Shown: in pieces, positions 56,797 through 64,000 of the stretch
Layout: every line of letters starts with the position of its first letter
Position numbering within the stretch: the first letter of the stretch is position 1
Assembly (NCBI GenBank): GCA_021734075.1
Contig: JAIPJW010000004.1
Span: 1-64,000, forward strand
DNA: 64,000 nt
From: Cephaloticoccus sp.
GTDB lineage: Bacteria; Verrucomicrobiota; Verrucomicrobiia; Opitutales; Opitutaceae
Direction of reading: 5' to 3'
Notes under the pieces: model-generated
Databases searched by the model: none
What the model saw: the letters and a program-made list of their open reading frames with translations, nothing else
What the model was told of the DNA's origin: nothing
Made by a program: the position numbers and the translations under genes

Positions 56797-57381
56797 TCAC
56801 TTCCCCAGTTTGTGTTCCAGCTTCCGAATCTTCGGCGCGATTACCATCTGGCAGTAGCCCTGGTTCGGATGCTTGGCGAAGTAATCCTGATGGTAGTCCT
56901 CCGCCGGCCAGAATTTCTTCAAGGGCACGATCTGGGTCACGATCGGATCACGGAAGGTCTTCTGCGCTTCCACCAGGGATTTTTCCGCCGCGATTTTCTG
57001 GGCCTCGTCGGCGTAGAGAATAATCGAGCGGTAGGACGTGCCGTGATCCCCACCCTGACGGTTCAGTGTGGTCGGATCATGAATGTCCCAAAAGTAGGCC
57101 AGGACCTTGTCGAGCGAGATTGTCGCTGGATCAAACTTGATCTGGATGACCTCGGCGTGACCCGTGGTTTCCGAGCAAACTTCCTCGTAGGACGGATTGG
57201 AGGTCGTGCCGCCGGCATAGCCGCTGACCACGGATTTCACTCCGGGCAATAGGTCGTAGGCCGCCTCGGTGCACCAGAAGCAACCGCCGCCGAGCACGAG
57301 GGATTCAGTTTTAGCTGCAGATACATTCATAAGGGTCAAGAAAAGCACAAAGATGCTAAGGCGCAAAGATTGGAGTTTCAT
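56797..57381 (-). CDS. msrA: peptide-methionine (S)-S-oxide reductase
   Basis: 194 aa. The active site GGGCFWCTEA has catalytic Cys34, and a downstream Cys in GYCQMVIAPKI is positioned to resolve the sulfenic intermediate. The rest shows GYAGGTTSNPSYEEVCSETTGHAEVIQIKFDP and YFWDIHDPTTLNRQGGDHGTSYRS, so the reductase is complete. Residues 1-23 (LRLSIFVLFLTLM core) form a probable signal peptide, implying a periplasmic enzyme. That segment lies inside an interspersed CTTTGCGCC-type repeat, which is unusual. It lies between the PEP-CTERM gene and ettA. Confidence 0.94.
   Translation of the reverse strand: MKLQSLRLSIFVLFLTLMNVSAAKTESLVLGGGCFWCTEAAYDLLPGVKSVVSGYAGGTTSNPSYEEVCSETTGHAEVIQIKFDPATISLDKVLAYFWDIHDPTTLNRQGGDHGTSYRSIILYADEAQKIAAEKSLVEAQKTFRDPIVTQIVPLKKFWPAEDYHQDYFAKHPNQGYCQMVIAPKIRKLEHKLGK
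57338..57375 (-). repeat. interspersed CTTTGCGCC-type repeat, copy overlapping msrA start
   Basis: On the minus strand ATCTTTGCGCCTTAGCATCTTTGTGCTTTTCTT matches the pattern of the copies at 57439-57473 and 63460-63492. It encodes part of the msrA signal peptide. Confidence 0.55.
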
Positions 57382-57438
57382 CGATGGTATGAGTCTCGAC
57401 CCTCCCTGTTATTCCACAAAACCAACTTTGCAACTAAG

Positions 57439-57473
57439 CCTCTTGTCGCCTTCGCGTCTTTGCGCTTCACAAC
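57439..57473 (+). repeat. interspersed CTTTGCGCC-type repeat, copy after ettA
   Basis: CCTCTTGTCGCCTTCGCGTCTTTGCGCTTCACAAC lies against the ettA stop codon. It and the msrA copy face each other across about 65 nt. Confidence 0.55.
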
Positions 57474-59161
57474 TACCTGGTCAGCTTGCGGTATTTGATC
57501 CGGTGCGGCTGGTCGGCATCCTTGCCCTTGCGCTTTTTGAAATCCTCCAGGTAGGCCGAATAATTGCCGGCAAAGACATAGACCTGACTGTCGCCTTCAA
57601 AGGCCATGATGTGGGTCGCCACGCGGTCGAGAAACCAGCGGTCGTGGGAAATGATGACGCCGCAGCCGGCAAAGTTCTCGAGCCCCTCCTCCAGGGCGCG
57701 GATGGAATTTACGTCAAGGTCGTTGGTCGGCTCATCGAGTAGGATCAGGTTTGCGCCACTCTTGAGCACACGGGCCAGCAACACCCGGTTGCGCTCGCCA
57801 CCCGATAGCACCCCGACCTTTTTTTGCTGGTCGGCCCCGACAAAGCCAAATTGGGCGCAATAGGCGCGGCTGTTCACCGTGCGCGTGCCCAACGGCATCA
57901 TTTCCTGCCCCCCGCTGATCACCTCCCAGATGGTCTTGTTGTCCTCCAGTGAATCGCGCGACTGCTCGACATAAGCCAGCTTGACCGTCTCGCCCACCTT
58001 GAACGAACCGGCATCCGGTTTCTCCAAATTCGTGATCAACTTGAACAGCGTGGTCTTGCCCGCGCCGTTGGGCCCGATGATGCCCACGATGCCGCCGGGC
58101 GGCAGCTTGAAGGCCAGGTTCTCAAACAGCAGTTTCTCGCCGTAACCCTTGCTCACACCGATCGCTTCCACCACCAGGTTGCCGAGCCGCGGCCCGGGGG
58201 GAATGATGATCTCGAACTTCTTTTCCTGCTCCGCGACATCCTGTTTGAGCATCTGCTCATAGGCATTGATGCGGGCCTGGCCCTTCGATTGCCGCGCCTT
58301 GGCTGACGAACGGATCCACTCCAACTCACGGGCCATGGCCTTCTGGCGGCGGTCCTCGGTGCGTTGCTCGATGGCGAAGCGCTTTTGTTTCTGTTCCAGC
58401 CACTCTGAATAATTACCCTTCCACGGAATCCCGTGCCCGCGGTCGAGTTCGAGAATCCAACCCGCGACATTGTCCAAAAAGTAGCGGTCGTGCGTCACCG
58501 CGATCACCGTGCCCTCGTAACGCGCCAGATGCTGCTCCAGCCAGTTCACGCTATCGGCATCCAAATGGTTCGTCGGCTCGTCGAGCAGGAGAATGGCCGG
58601 TTTCTGCAGGAGCAGGCGGGCGAGGGCCACCCGTCGACGCTCACCACCGGATAGATTTTCCACGATCGCATCCGGCGGCGGACAGCGGAGCGCATCCATC
58701 GCCTGCTCCACCATGGGGGCGACATCCCAGGCGCCCAGCGCATCGATCTTCTCCTGCAGTTCACCCTGGCGCGTCATGATGGCATCCTTTTCCGCGTCAT
58801 CGTCCGTCGCCGACAATTCATCCCAGGTGGCATCATAGGCGGCCGTCAGATCGGTCAGCCGTTTTACGCCCTCCTCCACACAAGCGCGCACCGTGGCCCC
58901 GGGGGTCAGGTGTGGCTCCTGCTCGAGCAGTCCCACATTGTAGCCGGGTTCAAAGGCGATCTCGCCGTCGAACTCCTTGTCCCGGCCGGCGAGAATACGC
59001 ATGAGGGATGACTTGCCGGAGCCATTGAGCCCCAGCACGCCGATCTTGGCCCCGTAGTAAAACGACAGTGAAATGTCGCGGAGGATTTCCTTGCGCTCGA
59101 TTTTTTTCGAGACGCGGATCATGGAGAAAATGATTTTGGGTGTGTCGCCGGTTTGGGCCAT
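57473..59161 (-). CDS. ettA: ABC-F translation factor, EttA-type
   Basis: 562 aa from ATG 59161. The track ORF to 60634 adds ~490 residues that are only the antisense of the pilT-like gene. Two ABC domains are visible: GLNGSGKSSLMRILAG with LSGGERRRVALARLLLQ and ILLLDEPTNHLDADS, then IIGPNGAGKTTLFKLI with LSGGERNRVLLARVLKSG and LILLDEPTNDLD. The linker between them (RELEWIRSSAKARQSKGQARINAYEQM) is the P-site tRNA-interaction motif of ABC-F proteins. There are no membrane segments. EttA gates early elongation by sensing ATP. It is divergent from the pilT-like pair. Confidence 0.95.
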   Translation of the reverse strand: MAQTGDTPKIIFSMIRVSKKIERKEILRDISLSFYYGAKIGVLGLNGSGKSSLMRILAGRDKEFDGEIAFEPGYNVGLLEQEPHLTPGATVRACVEEGVKRLTDLTAAYDATWDELSATDDDAEKDAIMTRQGELQEKIDALGAWDVAPMVEQAMDALRCPPPDAIVENLSGGERRRVALARLLLQKPAILLLDEPTNHLDADSVNWLEQHLARYEGTVIAVTHDRYFLDNVAGWILELDRGHGIPWKGNYSEWLEQKQKRFAIEQRTEDRRQKAMARELEWIRSSAKARQSKGQARINAYEQMLKQDVAEQEKKFEIIIPPGPRLGNLVVEAIGVSKGYGEKLLFENLAFKLPPGGIVGIIGPNGAGKTTLFKLITNLEKPDAGSFKVGETVKLAYVEQSRDSLEDNKTIWEVISGGQEMMPLGTRTVNSRAYCAQFGFVGADQQKKVGVLSGGERNRVLLARVLKSGANLILLDEPTNDLDVNSIRALEEGLENFAGCGVIISHDRWFLDRVATHIMAFEGDSQVYVFAGNYSAYLEDFKKRKGKDADQPHRIKYRKLTR

Positions 59162-59266
59162 GGGCTGTATAGATAGCCGCCCGCGCCACCCCCGCAAGCC
59201 CGGTGCGCAACAAAGCATTTCCCGACTCGACTTGCGCGCGCGGTTGGCCGATTTTGTCCGGGCCCC

Positions 59267-60676
59267 ATGAATTCGGAGATACTCTGGCTCGCCCAATTTG
59301 GCATTGATCAAAACCTGTTCACGCGCGCACAAGCGGTGGCCGTGCGTGACGCCGTGGGTGAATCGGCTGAGTTGATGGATTTTGCCCAAAAACTCATTGA
59401 TGAGAGCATCGTCGAGGACCTTGCGACCCTCGAAAAACTCGCCGGTCTCGCCATGCAGAAAGCGGCCAATGGTCCCCCGGCCGGCGATCCGTTTGACGAG
59501 GAAGAACCCGACGGCGATCCCGAGGCCGACGAAGCACCGCGTAGTTCCACGGCCCCCTTTGCGGCCATGCCGCAATTTCCCTTCGATGATGTCGCCGGTC
59601 TCGACGGTGATGCTTTGGCTGAGGCGTTCCGCAACCTGCTTAAAGGCTGTGCCGCCTACGGGGCCAGCGACCTGCACATTTCCACCGGCGCCCGGCCCTT
59701 CATCCGGAAAAACCGCAGCTTCAGATTCCTCAGCGAATACGTGATCACGTCCGAGGATTCCCTGCGCCTCAATACCGCCCTGCTTTCCGAGGGCTCGAAG
59801 AAAATTTTTCTGCAACGCAAAGACTACGACTACGCCCTGGCCCTGAGCGCCACCGACCGGTATCGTGTCAACCTGATGTTCCACAAGAACGGCGCGGCCG
59901 GGTCCTACCGCATGGTGCCGGAAAAGGCGCGCACGCTTTCCGAACTCGGTTATGCCTCGCGCCTGGAGACGTTGGAGAAAATGCTCTCCTATCACAACGG
60001 GCTGATTCTCATCACCGGCCCGGTGGGTTCGGGCAAGACCACCACGCTGGCCTCCATGGTCGCCTATCTCAACGAGACCCGCAAGGATCACATCATCACG
60101 GTCGAGGACCCCATTGAGGTCGTGCAGTCGGCCAAGGGGTGCAATGTCTCCCAGCGCGAAGTCGGCCCGCACACCAAATCGTTTGCCACCGCCCTCAAGG
60201 GTGCCCTGCGTGAGGACCCCGACATCATTGTGATTGGCGAGCTCCGCGACCTGGAAACCATCGAGATGGCGATCAGTGCCTCCGAAACCGGACACCTGGT
60301 CATCGGGACCATGCACACCAGCGACGCCGCCACCACGCTCAACCGGCTGCTCGATGTCTTTCCCCCGGCCCAGCAGACGCAGATCCGGGCCAGCGTGGCC
60401 GAAAGCTTGAAGGGCGTGATCTGCCAGCGCCTCCTGCCCTCCCCCGATGGCAGTCTCGTGCTGGCCTGCGAAATCCTCATCAGCAACACCGCCATCCAAA
60501 ACCTCATCAAGGAAGGCAAGAGCACCGGCCTGCGCAACACGATGGAAACCGGCGTCAAGGAGGGCATGTGCCTCATGGATAACGTCGTCTTCCAACTCTA
60601 CAATGAAGGCAAGATTGAGGCCGAGGTCGCCCACGCCAACATCGGCAACCGCATCTTACGGGCCAAAATCAAGTAA
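59267..60676 (+). CDS. PilT-like secretion ATPase with N-terminal acidic extension
   Basis: 469 aa. The PilT/PilU core starts near residue 120 (GASDLHISTGARPFIRKN). It has Walker A GPVGSGKTTTLASM, the Asp box ITVEDPIEVVQ, Walker B DIIVIGELRDLETIEMAI and the His box VIGTMHTSDAATTLNRL. Preceding the core is a ~120-residue segment with an acidic linker (FDEEEPDGDPEADEAP) that ordinary PilT lacks. It may retract type IV pili or drive related machinery. The second PilT gene begins 2 nt after its stop. No pilin or PilB is in the window. Confidence 0.92.
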   Translation: MNSEILWLAQFGIDQNLFTRAQAVAVRDAVGESAELMDFAQKLIDESIVEDLATLEKLAGLAMQKAANGPPAGDPFDEEEPDGDPEADEAPRSSTAPFAAMPQFPFDDVAGLDGDALAEAFRNLLKGCAAYGASDLHISTGARPFIRKNRSFRFLSEYVITSEDSLRLNTALLSEGSKKIFLQRKDYDYALALSATDRYRVNLMFHKNGAAGSYRMVPEKARTLSELGYASRLETLEKMLSYHNGLILITGPVGSGKTTTLASMVAYLNETRKDHIITVEDPIEVVQSAKGCNVSQREVGPHTKSFATALKGALREDPDIIVIGELRDLETIEMAISASETGHLVIGTMHTSDAATTLNRLLDVFPPAQQTQIRASVAESLKGVICQRLLPSPDGSLVLACEILISNTAIQNLIKEGKSTGLRNTMETGVKEGMCLMDNVVFQLYNEGKIEAEVAHANIGNRILRAKIK

Positions 60677-60678
60677 CC

Positions 60679-61755
60679 ATGGCTGCCATTGATACCCTCC
60701 TCACCGCCATGCTCGACAAGGGCGGCTCCGATCTGCACCTGACCGTCGGGCTGCCCCCCAAAATCCGGACCTCCGGCACCCTCGTGCCCCTGACCGATGA
60801 GCTGGTGGACAGCAAGACCATGGAATCGCTGCTCAAGGAAATCTGTCCCGAGCGACGCTGGAACGAATTCCTGGAAACCAAGGATCTCGACCTCGCCCAC
60901 GAAATTCCCGGCGTGGCCCGTTTCCGCGCCAACTACCTCTACAACCACTGGGGCCAGGCCGCCGTCTTGCGGCAGATTCCCGCCAAGATCCTGTCCTTCG
61001 AGCAGCTCAATCTGCCCGAGGCACTGAAAAAGCTCTGCCACCTCAACGAGGGCCTAGTGGTGGTGACCGGCCCCACCGGCAGCGGCAAGTCGACCACGCT
61101 CGCGGCGATGATCGACTACATCAACGAAAACCTCTGCAAGCACATCATCACCATCGAGGATCCGATTGAGTTTGTGCATCCGGTCAAGAAATCGGTCATC
61201 GTTCACCGCGAGGTCGGCGAACACACCGAGTCCTTTGCCGCCGCGCTCAAGGGCGCCATGCGCCACGATCCCGACATTCTCCTGCTGGGCGAGATGCGCG
61301 AAATGGAGACAATCAAGCTGGCTCTGGGTTGCGCCTCCATGGGCATGTTGGTCTTCGGCACGTTGCACACCAACAATGCGCCCAAGACCGTCGACCGCAT
61401 CATCAACACCTTCCCGGCGGACGAGCAGAACCAGGTGCGGGTCATGCTCGCCAGCAGTCTCGCCGGCGTCGTCGCCCAGCTCCTTTGCAAGAAGGAACCC
61501 AAGGGCCGCTGCGCCGTGCACGAGATCCTCCTCACCCACGAAGCCCTGCCCAATGTCATCCGCAGCGGGCAGATCGCCAATATTCGTGCCATCATCGAAA
61601 GTGGCCTGACCGACGGCATGATCACCATGGACAACAGCCTGATGAATGCCGTCAAAGCCGGCACCGTTGCGGCGAAGGAAGCCTACATGAAGTCGTCCAA
61701 CAAGGCCCTCTTTGCTCCCTTGCTCAAACCCGGCGACCTCACCGGCGAGCACTGA
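60679..61755 (+). CDS. pilT: PilT-type twitching-motility ATPase
   Basis: 358 aa, usual PilT length. [18 protein letters not shown] at the N-terminus, Walker [15 protein letters not shown], Asp box [11 protein letters not shown], Walker [19 protein letters not shown], His box [18 protein letters not shown] and the PilT C-terminal [17 protein letters not shown]. It disassembles pilin subunits to power retraction. It is downstream of, and nearly fused to, the longer PilT-like gene. Confidence 0.95.
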   Translation: MAAIDTLLTAMLDKGGSDLHLTVGLPPKIRTSGTLVPLTDELVDSKTMESLLKEICPERRWNEFLETKDLDLAHEIPGVARFRANYLYNHWGQAAVLRQIPAKILSFEQLNLPEALKKLCHLNEGLVVVTGPTGSGKSTTLAAMIDYINENLCKHIITIEDPIEFVHPVKKSVIVHREVGEHTESFAAALKGAMRHDPDILLLGEMREMETIKLALGCASMGMLVFGTLHTNNAPKTVDRIINTFPADEQNQVRVMLASSLAGVVAQLLCKKEPKGRCAVHEILLTHEALPNVIRSGQIANIRAIIESGLTDGMITMDNSLMNAVKAGTVAAKEAYMKSSNKALFAPLLKPGDLTGEH

Positions 61756-61870
61756 CCCGGCGGGGCGGGCATCGAAATGGCGGCGCCAGGTTACCAACAG
61801 GCAGACCCAAGATCATCAGGTTCAAACCAAATTTCACGGACGGTCCGAACAATCGAAACCAAGGAATACC

Positions 61871-63031
61871 ATGAGCGCGATCCGAGTCCTCGTAGGCACA
61901 AAAAAGGGTGCTTTTATTTTCACGGCAGATGGCATGCGCCAGCACTGGACCATCAGCGGCCCGCACTTTGCCGGTTGGGAGATTTATCATCTCAAGGGTT
62001 CGCCCACGGACCCCAACCGCATCTACGCCTCGCAATCCAGCGGCTGGTTTGGCCAGGTCATCCAGCGGTCGGATGATGGCGGCAAAACCTGGACTCAGCC
62101 TGGGGGCGAAAAACAGCCCGATCCAGCCGGTTCACCCGCCGGACAGAGCAATCGGTTTGTTTACGAAGGCGATGTCGGCACGCACAAGTGGTATGACGGC
62201 ACCCAACATCCCTGGGAGTTCAAGCGCATCTGGCACCTTGAGCCCGCCTTGAACGATCCGGACACGGTTTACGCCGGCGCGGAAGACGCGGCGATTTTCA
62301 AGAGCATAGACGGGGGCAAATCGTGGCGGGAGCTTGCCGGTTTGCGCAGCGCCAAGGGCCACCTTTGGCAGCCCGGCGCGGGTGGCATGGCCGCACACAC
62401 GATCCTCCTGGACCCGAAGAATCCGAATCGCATTTACACCGCCATCTCGGCGGCGGGCGCGTTCCGCACCGATGACGGCGGCCTCTCCTGGAAGGCCATC
62501 AACCACGGTCTGAAATCCAATTACGAACTGCCGGATCCCGACGCGGATGTGGGTCATTGTGTGCACCGGATGGCCCTGCATCCCTCACGTCCGGACGTCT
62601 TGTTCATGCAGAAGCACTGGGATGTGCTTCGCTCGGACAACGCCGGTGAGCAATGGACCGACGTGAGCGGAAACCTGCCATCGGATTTCGGCTTTCCGAT
62701 TGACGTTCACGCGCACGAGCCGGAGACGATTTACGTCGTGCCAATCACGAGCGATTCACTGCACTACCCGCCCGAGGGAAAATTGCGGGTCTATCGCAGC
62801 CGGACCGGCGGCAATGAATGGGAACCCCTCGTGAAGGGCCTGCCCCAGCAGGATTGCTATGTCAACGTGCTGCGCGACGCAATGGCGGTGGACACCCTGG
62901 ACAGTTGCGGCGTGTATTTCGGCACCACCGGTGGCCAGGTCTATTGCTCGGCGGATGGCGGAGATTCCTGGAATGCCATCGCCCGCGATCTGCCACCGGT
63001 ATACTCGGTGGAAGTGCAAACGCTGCCATGA
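61871..63031 (+). CDS. BNR/Asp-box beta-propeller protein
   Basis: 386 aa from ATG 61871, with AAGGAA just upstream as a ribosome binding site. The track start at 61712 lies in the pilT end and is rejected. No signal peptide is seen. Five Asp boxes with the SxDxGxxW pattern are visible: [40 protein letters not shown] and [10 protein letters not shown]. These mark a five- or six-bladed beta-propeller like sialidase/YCF48 folds. Catalytic sialidase Arg residues cannot be identified, so the annotation 'exo-alpha-sialidase' would be unsafe. It is 62 nt upstream of a MoaD/ThiS-like gene. Confidence 0.85.
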   Translation: MSAIRVLVGTKKGAFIFTADGMRQHWTISGPHFAGWEIYHLKGSPTDPNRIYASQSSGWFGQVIQRSDDGGKTWTQPGGEKQPDPAGSPAGQSNRFVYEGDVGTHKWYDGTQHPWEFKRIWHLEPALNDPDTVYAGAEDAAIFKSIDGGKSWRELAGLRSAKGHLWQPGAGGMAAHTILLDPKNPNRIYTAISAAGAFRTDDGGLSWKAINHGLKSNYELPDPDADVGHCVHRMALHPSRPDVLFMQKHWDVLRSDNAGEQWTDVSGNLPSDFGFPIDVHAHEPETIYVVPITSDSLHYPPEGKLRVYRSRTGGNEWEPLVKGLPQQDCYVNVLRDAMAVDTLDSCGVYFGTTGGQVYCSADGGDSWNAIARDLPPVYSVEVQTLP

Positions 63032-63093
63032 AGAGGCAATTCTGAAATGCGCCGGTGGCGGAGTATCCATTGCCGATTTGGCTTCTCGTAATC

Positions 63094-63393
63094 ATGATCA
63101 TTCGTGTCGTCCTGCCCTTCCATCTGCGCACGCTCGCCAACCTCACCGGCGAAGTGCGGCTTGAGGTGGTTGATCCGGTCACCCTCGGTTCGGTGCTGGA
63201 TGCGCTGGAGGCGGTGTATCCGATGTTGCGTGGCACCATTCGCGATCATGTCACTCTGAAGCGCCGCCCCTTTGTGCGATATTTTGCCTGCAAGGAAGAC
63301 CTGTCGTTGGAGCCGCCTGACTTTAAACTGCCCGACGCGGTCACCAGCGGGGTTGAGCCGTTCCTCATCATTGGCGCCATCGCCGGAGGGTGA
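63094..63393 (+). CDS. MoaD/ThiS-like ubiquitin-fold sulfur carrier
   Basis: 99 aa from ATG 63094 (the track ORF at 63055 adds 13 residues). The beta-grasp pattern is visible: [25 protein letters not shown], a helix ([15 protein letters not shown]), and the final strand ending [11 protein letters not shown]. The Gly-Gly C-terminus is the adenylation/thiocarboxylation site of MoaD, ThiS and Urm1-like carriers. It is slightly longer than MoaD (81 aa). The convergent gene 161 nt away encodes the matching E1-like MoeB-rhodanese. Which pathway it serves (molybdopterin, thiamine, cysteine or other) cannot be told here. Confidence 0.85.
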   Translation: MIIRVVLPFHLRTLANLTGEVRLEVVDPVTLGSVLDALEAVYPMLRGTIRDHVTLKRRPFVRYFACKEDLSLEPPDFKLPDAVTSGVEPFLIIGAIAGG

Positions 63394-63459
63394 TCAATCG
63401 GTCCTCTGCACCGATGGCACAAATTGCAAAGACTAGGATGGACTAAAAGGGACTTGGAA

Positions 63460-63492
63460 TTCTTGCGCCTTCTTGTGCCTCTTTGCGGCCAC
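63460..63492 (+). repeat. interspersed CTTTGCGCC-type repeat, copy between convergent genes
   Basis: TTCTTGCGCCTTCTTGTGCCTCTTTGCGGCCAC resembles the two copies around msrA. It lies in the 161-nt gap between the MoaD-like and moeB-rhodanese genes. Confidence 0.5.
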
Positions 63493-63554
63493 TTCGGATG
63501 GGTGGCACATAGCGGTCTCACAAAGATTATCCCGGACCGACATGAGCGCGGCTG

Positions 63555-64000
63555 TTATATCTTCGGCATCTCCGGATCGAATGCATCCGCCCAGGCATGA
63601 ATGCCGCCCGCCACACTTTTCACATTCTTGAACCCATTCTCCTTGAGGAACTGCACGAGCCGCATCGAGCGGTCACCCGAGCGGCAATGGAGATAGTAGG
63701 TCTCGTCCGGATCGAGTTCCCCGATCCGCGCCCGGATTTCGCTCATTGGCAGGAACATCACCCCCGGGACGTGGGCCGCAGCGTATTCGCCCGACTCGCG
63801 AATGTCCACCACCCCGATGTCCAGCGTGCCATCGCCGAGTGCGCGTTTCATGTCGTGCACGGACACCTCGTCGGGATGCAAGTGGGGGGGCTGTTCGGCC
63901 GGCGTCGCGCCGCAGAACTGGTCATAATCGATCAGTGCCGTAATGGTCGGATGCTCGCCGCACACGGGACATTGCGGGTCGCGGCGCAACCGGAGTTCAC
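63555..64000 (-). CDS. MoeB/ThiF-like adenylyltransferase fused to rhodanese, partial (N-terminus beyond window edge)
   Basis: The track starts this at TTG 63989, but the frame is open to the window end and continues ELRLRRDPQCPVCGEHPTI. That is the end of a MoeB-type E1 domain, including one CxxC zinc pair and LIDYDQFCG. The last ~110 residues are a rhodanese domain with VVDIRESGEYAAAHVPG and active-site loop YYLHCRSGDRSM, whose Cys would carry persulfide. Such MoeB-rhodanese fusions (MoeBR, MoeZ) activate and sulfurate MoaD/ThiS-like carriers. The gene is convergent with the Gly-Gly carrier gene, its likely substrate. Confidence 0.88.
   Translation of the reverse strand, partial: ELRLRRDPQCPVCGEHPTITALIDYDQFCGATPAEQPPHLHPDEVSVHDMKRALGDGTLDIGVVDIRESGEYAAAHVPGVMFLPMSEIRARIGELDPDETYYLHCRSGDRSMRLVQFLKENGFKNVKSVAGGIHAWADAFDPEMPKI

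Noticed and set aside
59162-60634. N-terminal ~490 residues of the 1053-aa ORF upstream of EttA
   Set aside because: They are the complement of the PilT-like gene. EttA has a normal start at 59161 and the extra segment is Gly/His-rich nonsense.

Overview
The window reads as a chromosomal segment of a Verrucomicrobiota bacterium, most likely Opitutales/Opitutaceae. The clues are a PEP-CTERM protein built of autotransporter-associated beta repeats, an EF-Tu with a non-canonical switch I, and the long uninterrupted ribosomal/RNA-polymerase cluster. No plasmid, phage, IS element, CRISPR array or rRNA gene was seen.

Region 1 (1-35.3 kb, almost all minus strand) is housekeeping. In transcription order it runs tRNA-Thr, tuf, tRNA-Trp, secE, nusG, rplKAJL, rpoBC, a strong terminator and a new promoter, rpsL, rpsG, fusA, rpsJ, the S10 and spc gene sets, secY, a degenerate adenylate-kinase-like gene, map, rpsM, rpsK, rpsD, rpoA, rplQ and a terminator. 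It continues with a tiny zinc-ribbon membrane protein, guaA, a LolA-like periplasmic protein and a truncated hisD. rpmD, rpmJ and infA are missing from their usual places. Several ribosomal proteins carry Ala/Lys/Pro-rich tails. EF-Tu and RpoC each lack motifs that are nearly universal.

Region 2 (35.4-40 kb, minus) is a translationally coupled envelope cassette: a large TPR protein, ExbB, ExbD and a TonB-like protein. It is divergent from lemA and an M48 membrane protease with an extra C-terminal domain.

Region 3 (42.8-52.2 kb) is mixed metabolism: a GH29 alpha-L-fucosidase, sufE-tatD facing tcdA across a REPIN-like inverted repeat pair, a YbdG-type mechanosensitive channel, an NAD malic enzyme, and a tightly coupled hslO-pnuC-nadR operon (Hsp33 plus nicotinamide riboside uptake and phosphorylation).

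Region 4 (52.3-64 kb) holds a LuxR-type regulator followed by a cluster of AGAATAC half-sites and the PEP-CTERM beta-repeat protein, then msrA (its signal peptide lies in an interspersed repeat), the ABC-F factor ettA, two tandem pilT-like ATPases, a BNR/Asp-box protein with a MoaD/ThiS-like carrier ending in Gly-Gly, and, convergent to it and cut by the window edge, a MoeB-rhodanese fusion. The last three look like an E1/ubiquitin-like sulfur-transfer module with an unassigned partner.

Product names come from recognisable motifs in the supplied translations. No database search was possible. Many starts were moved from the longest ORF to the codon that gives the family's usual N-terminus.
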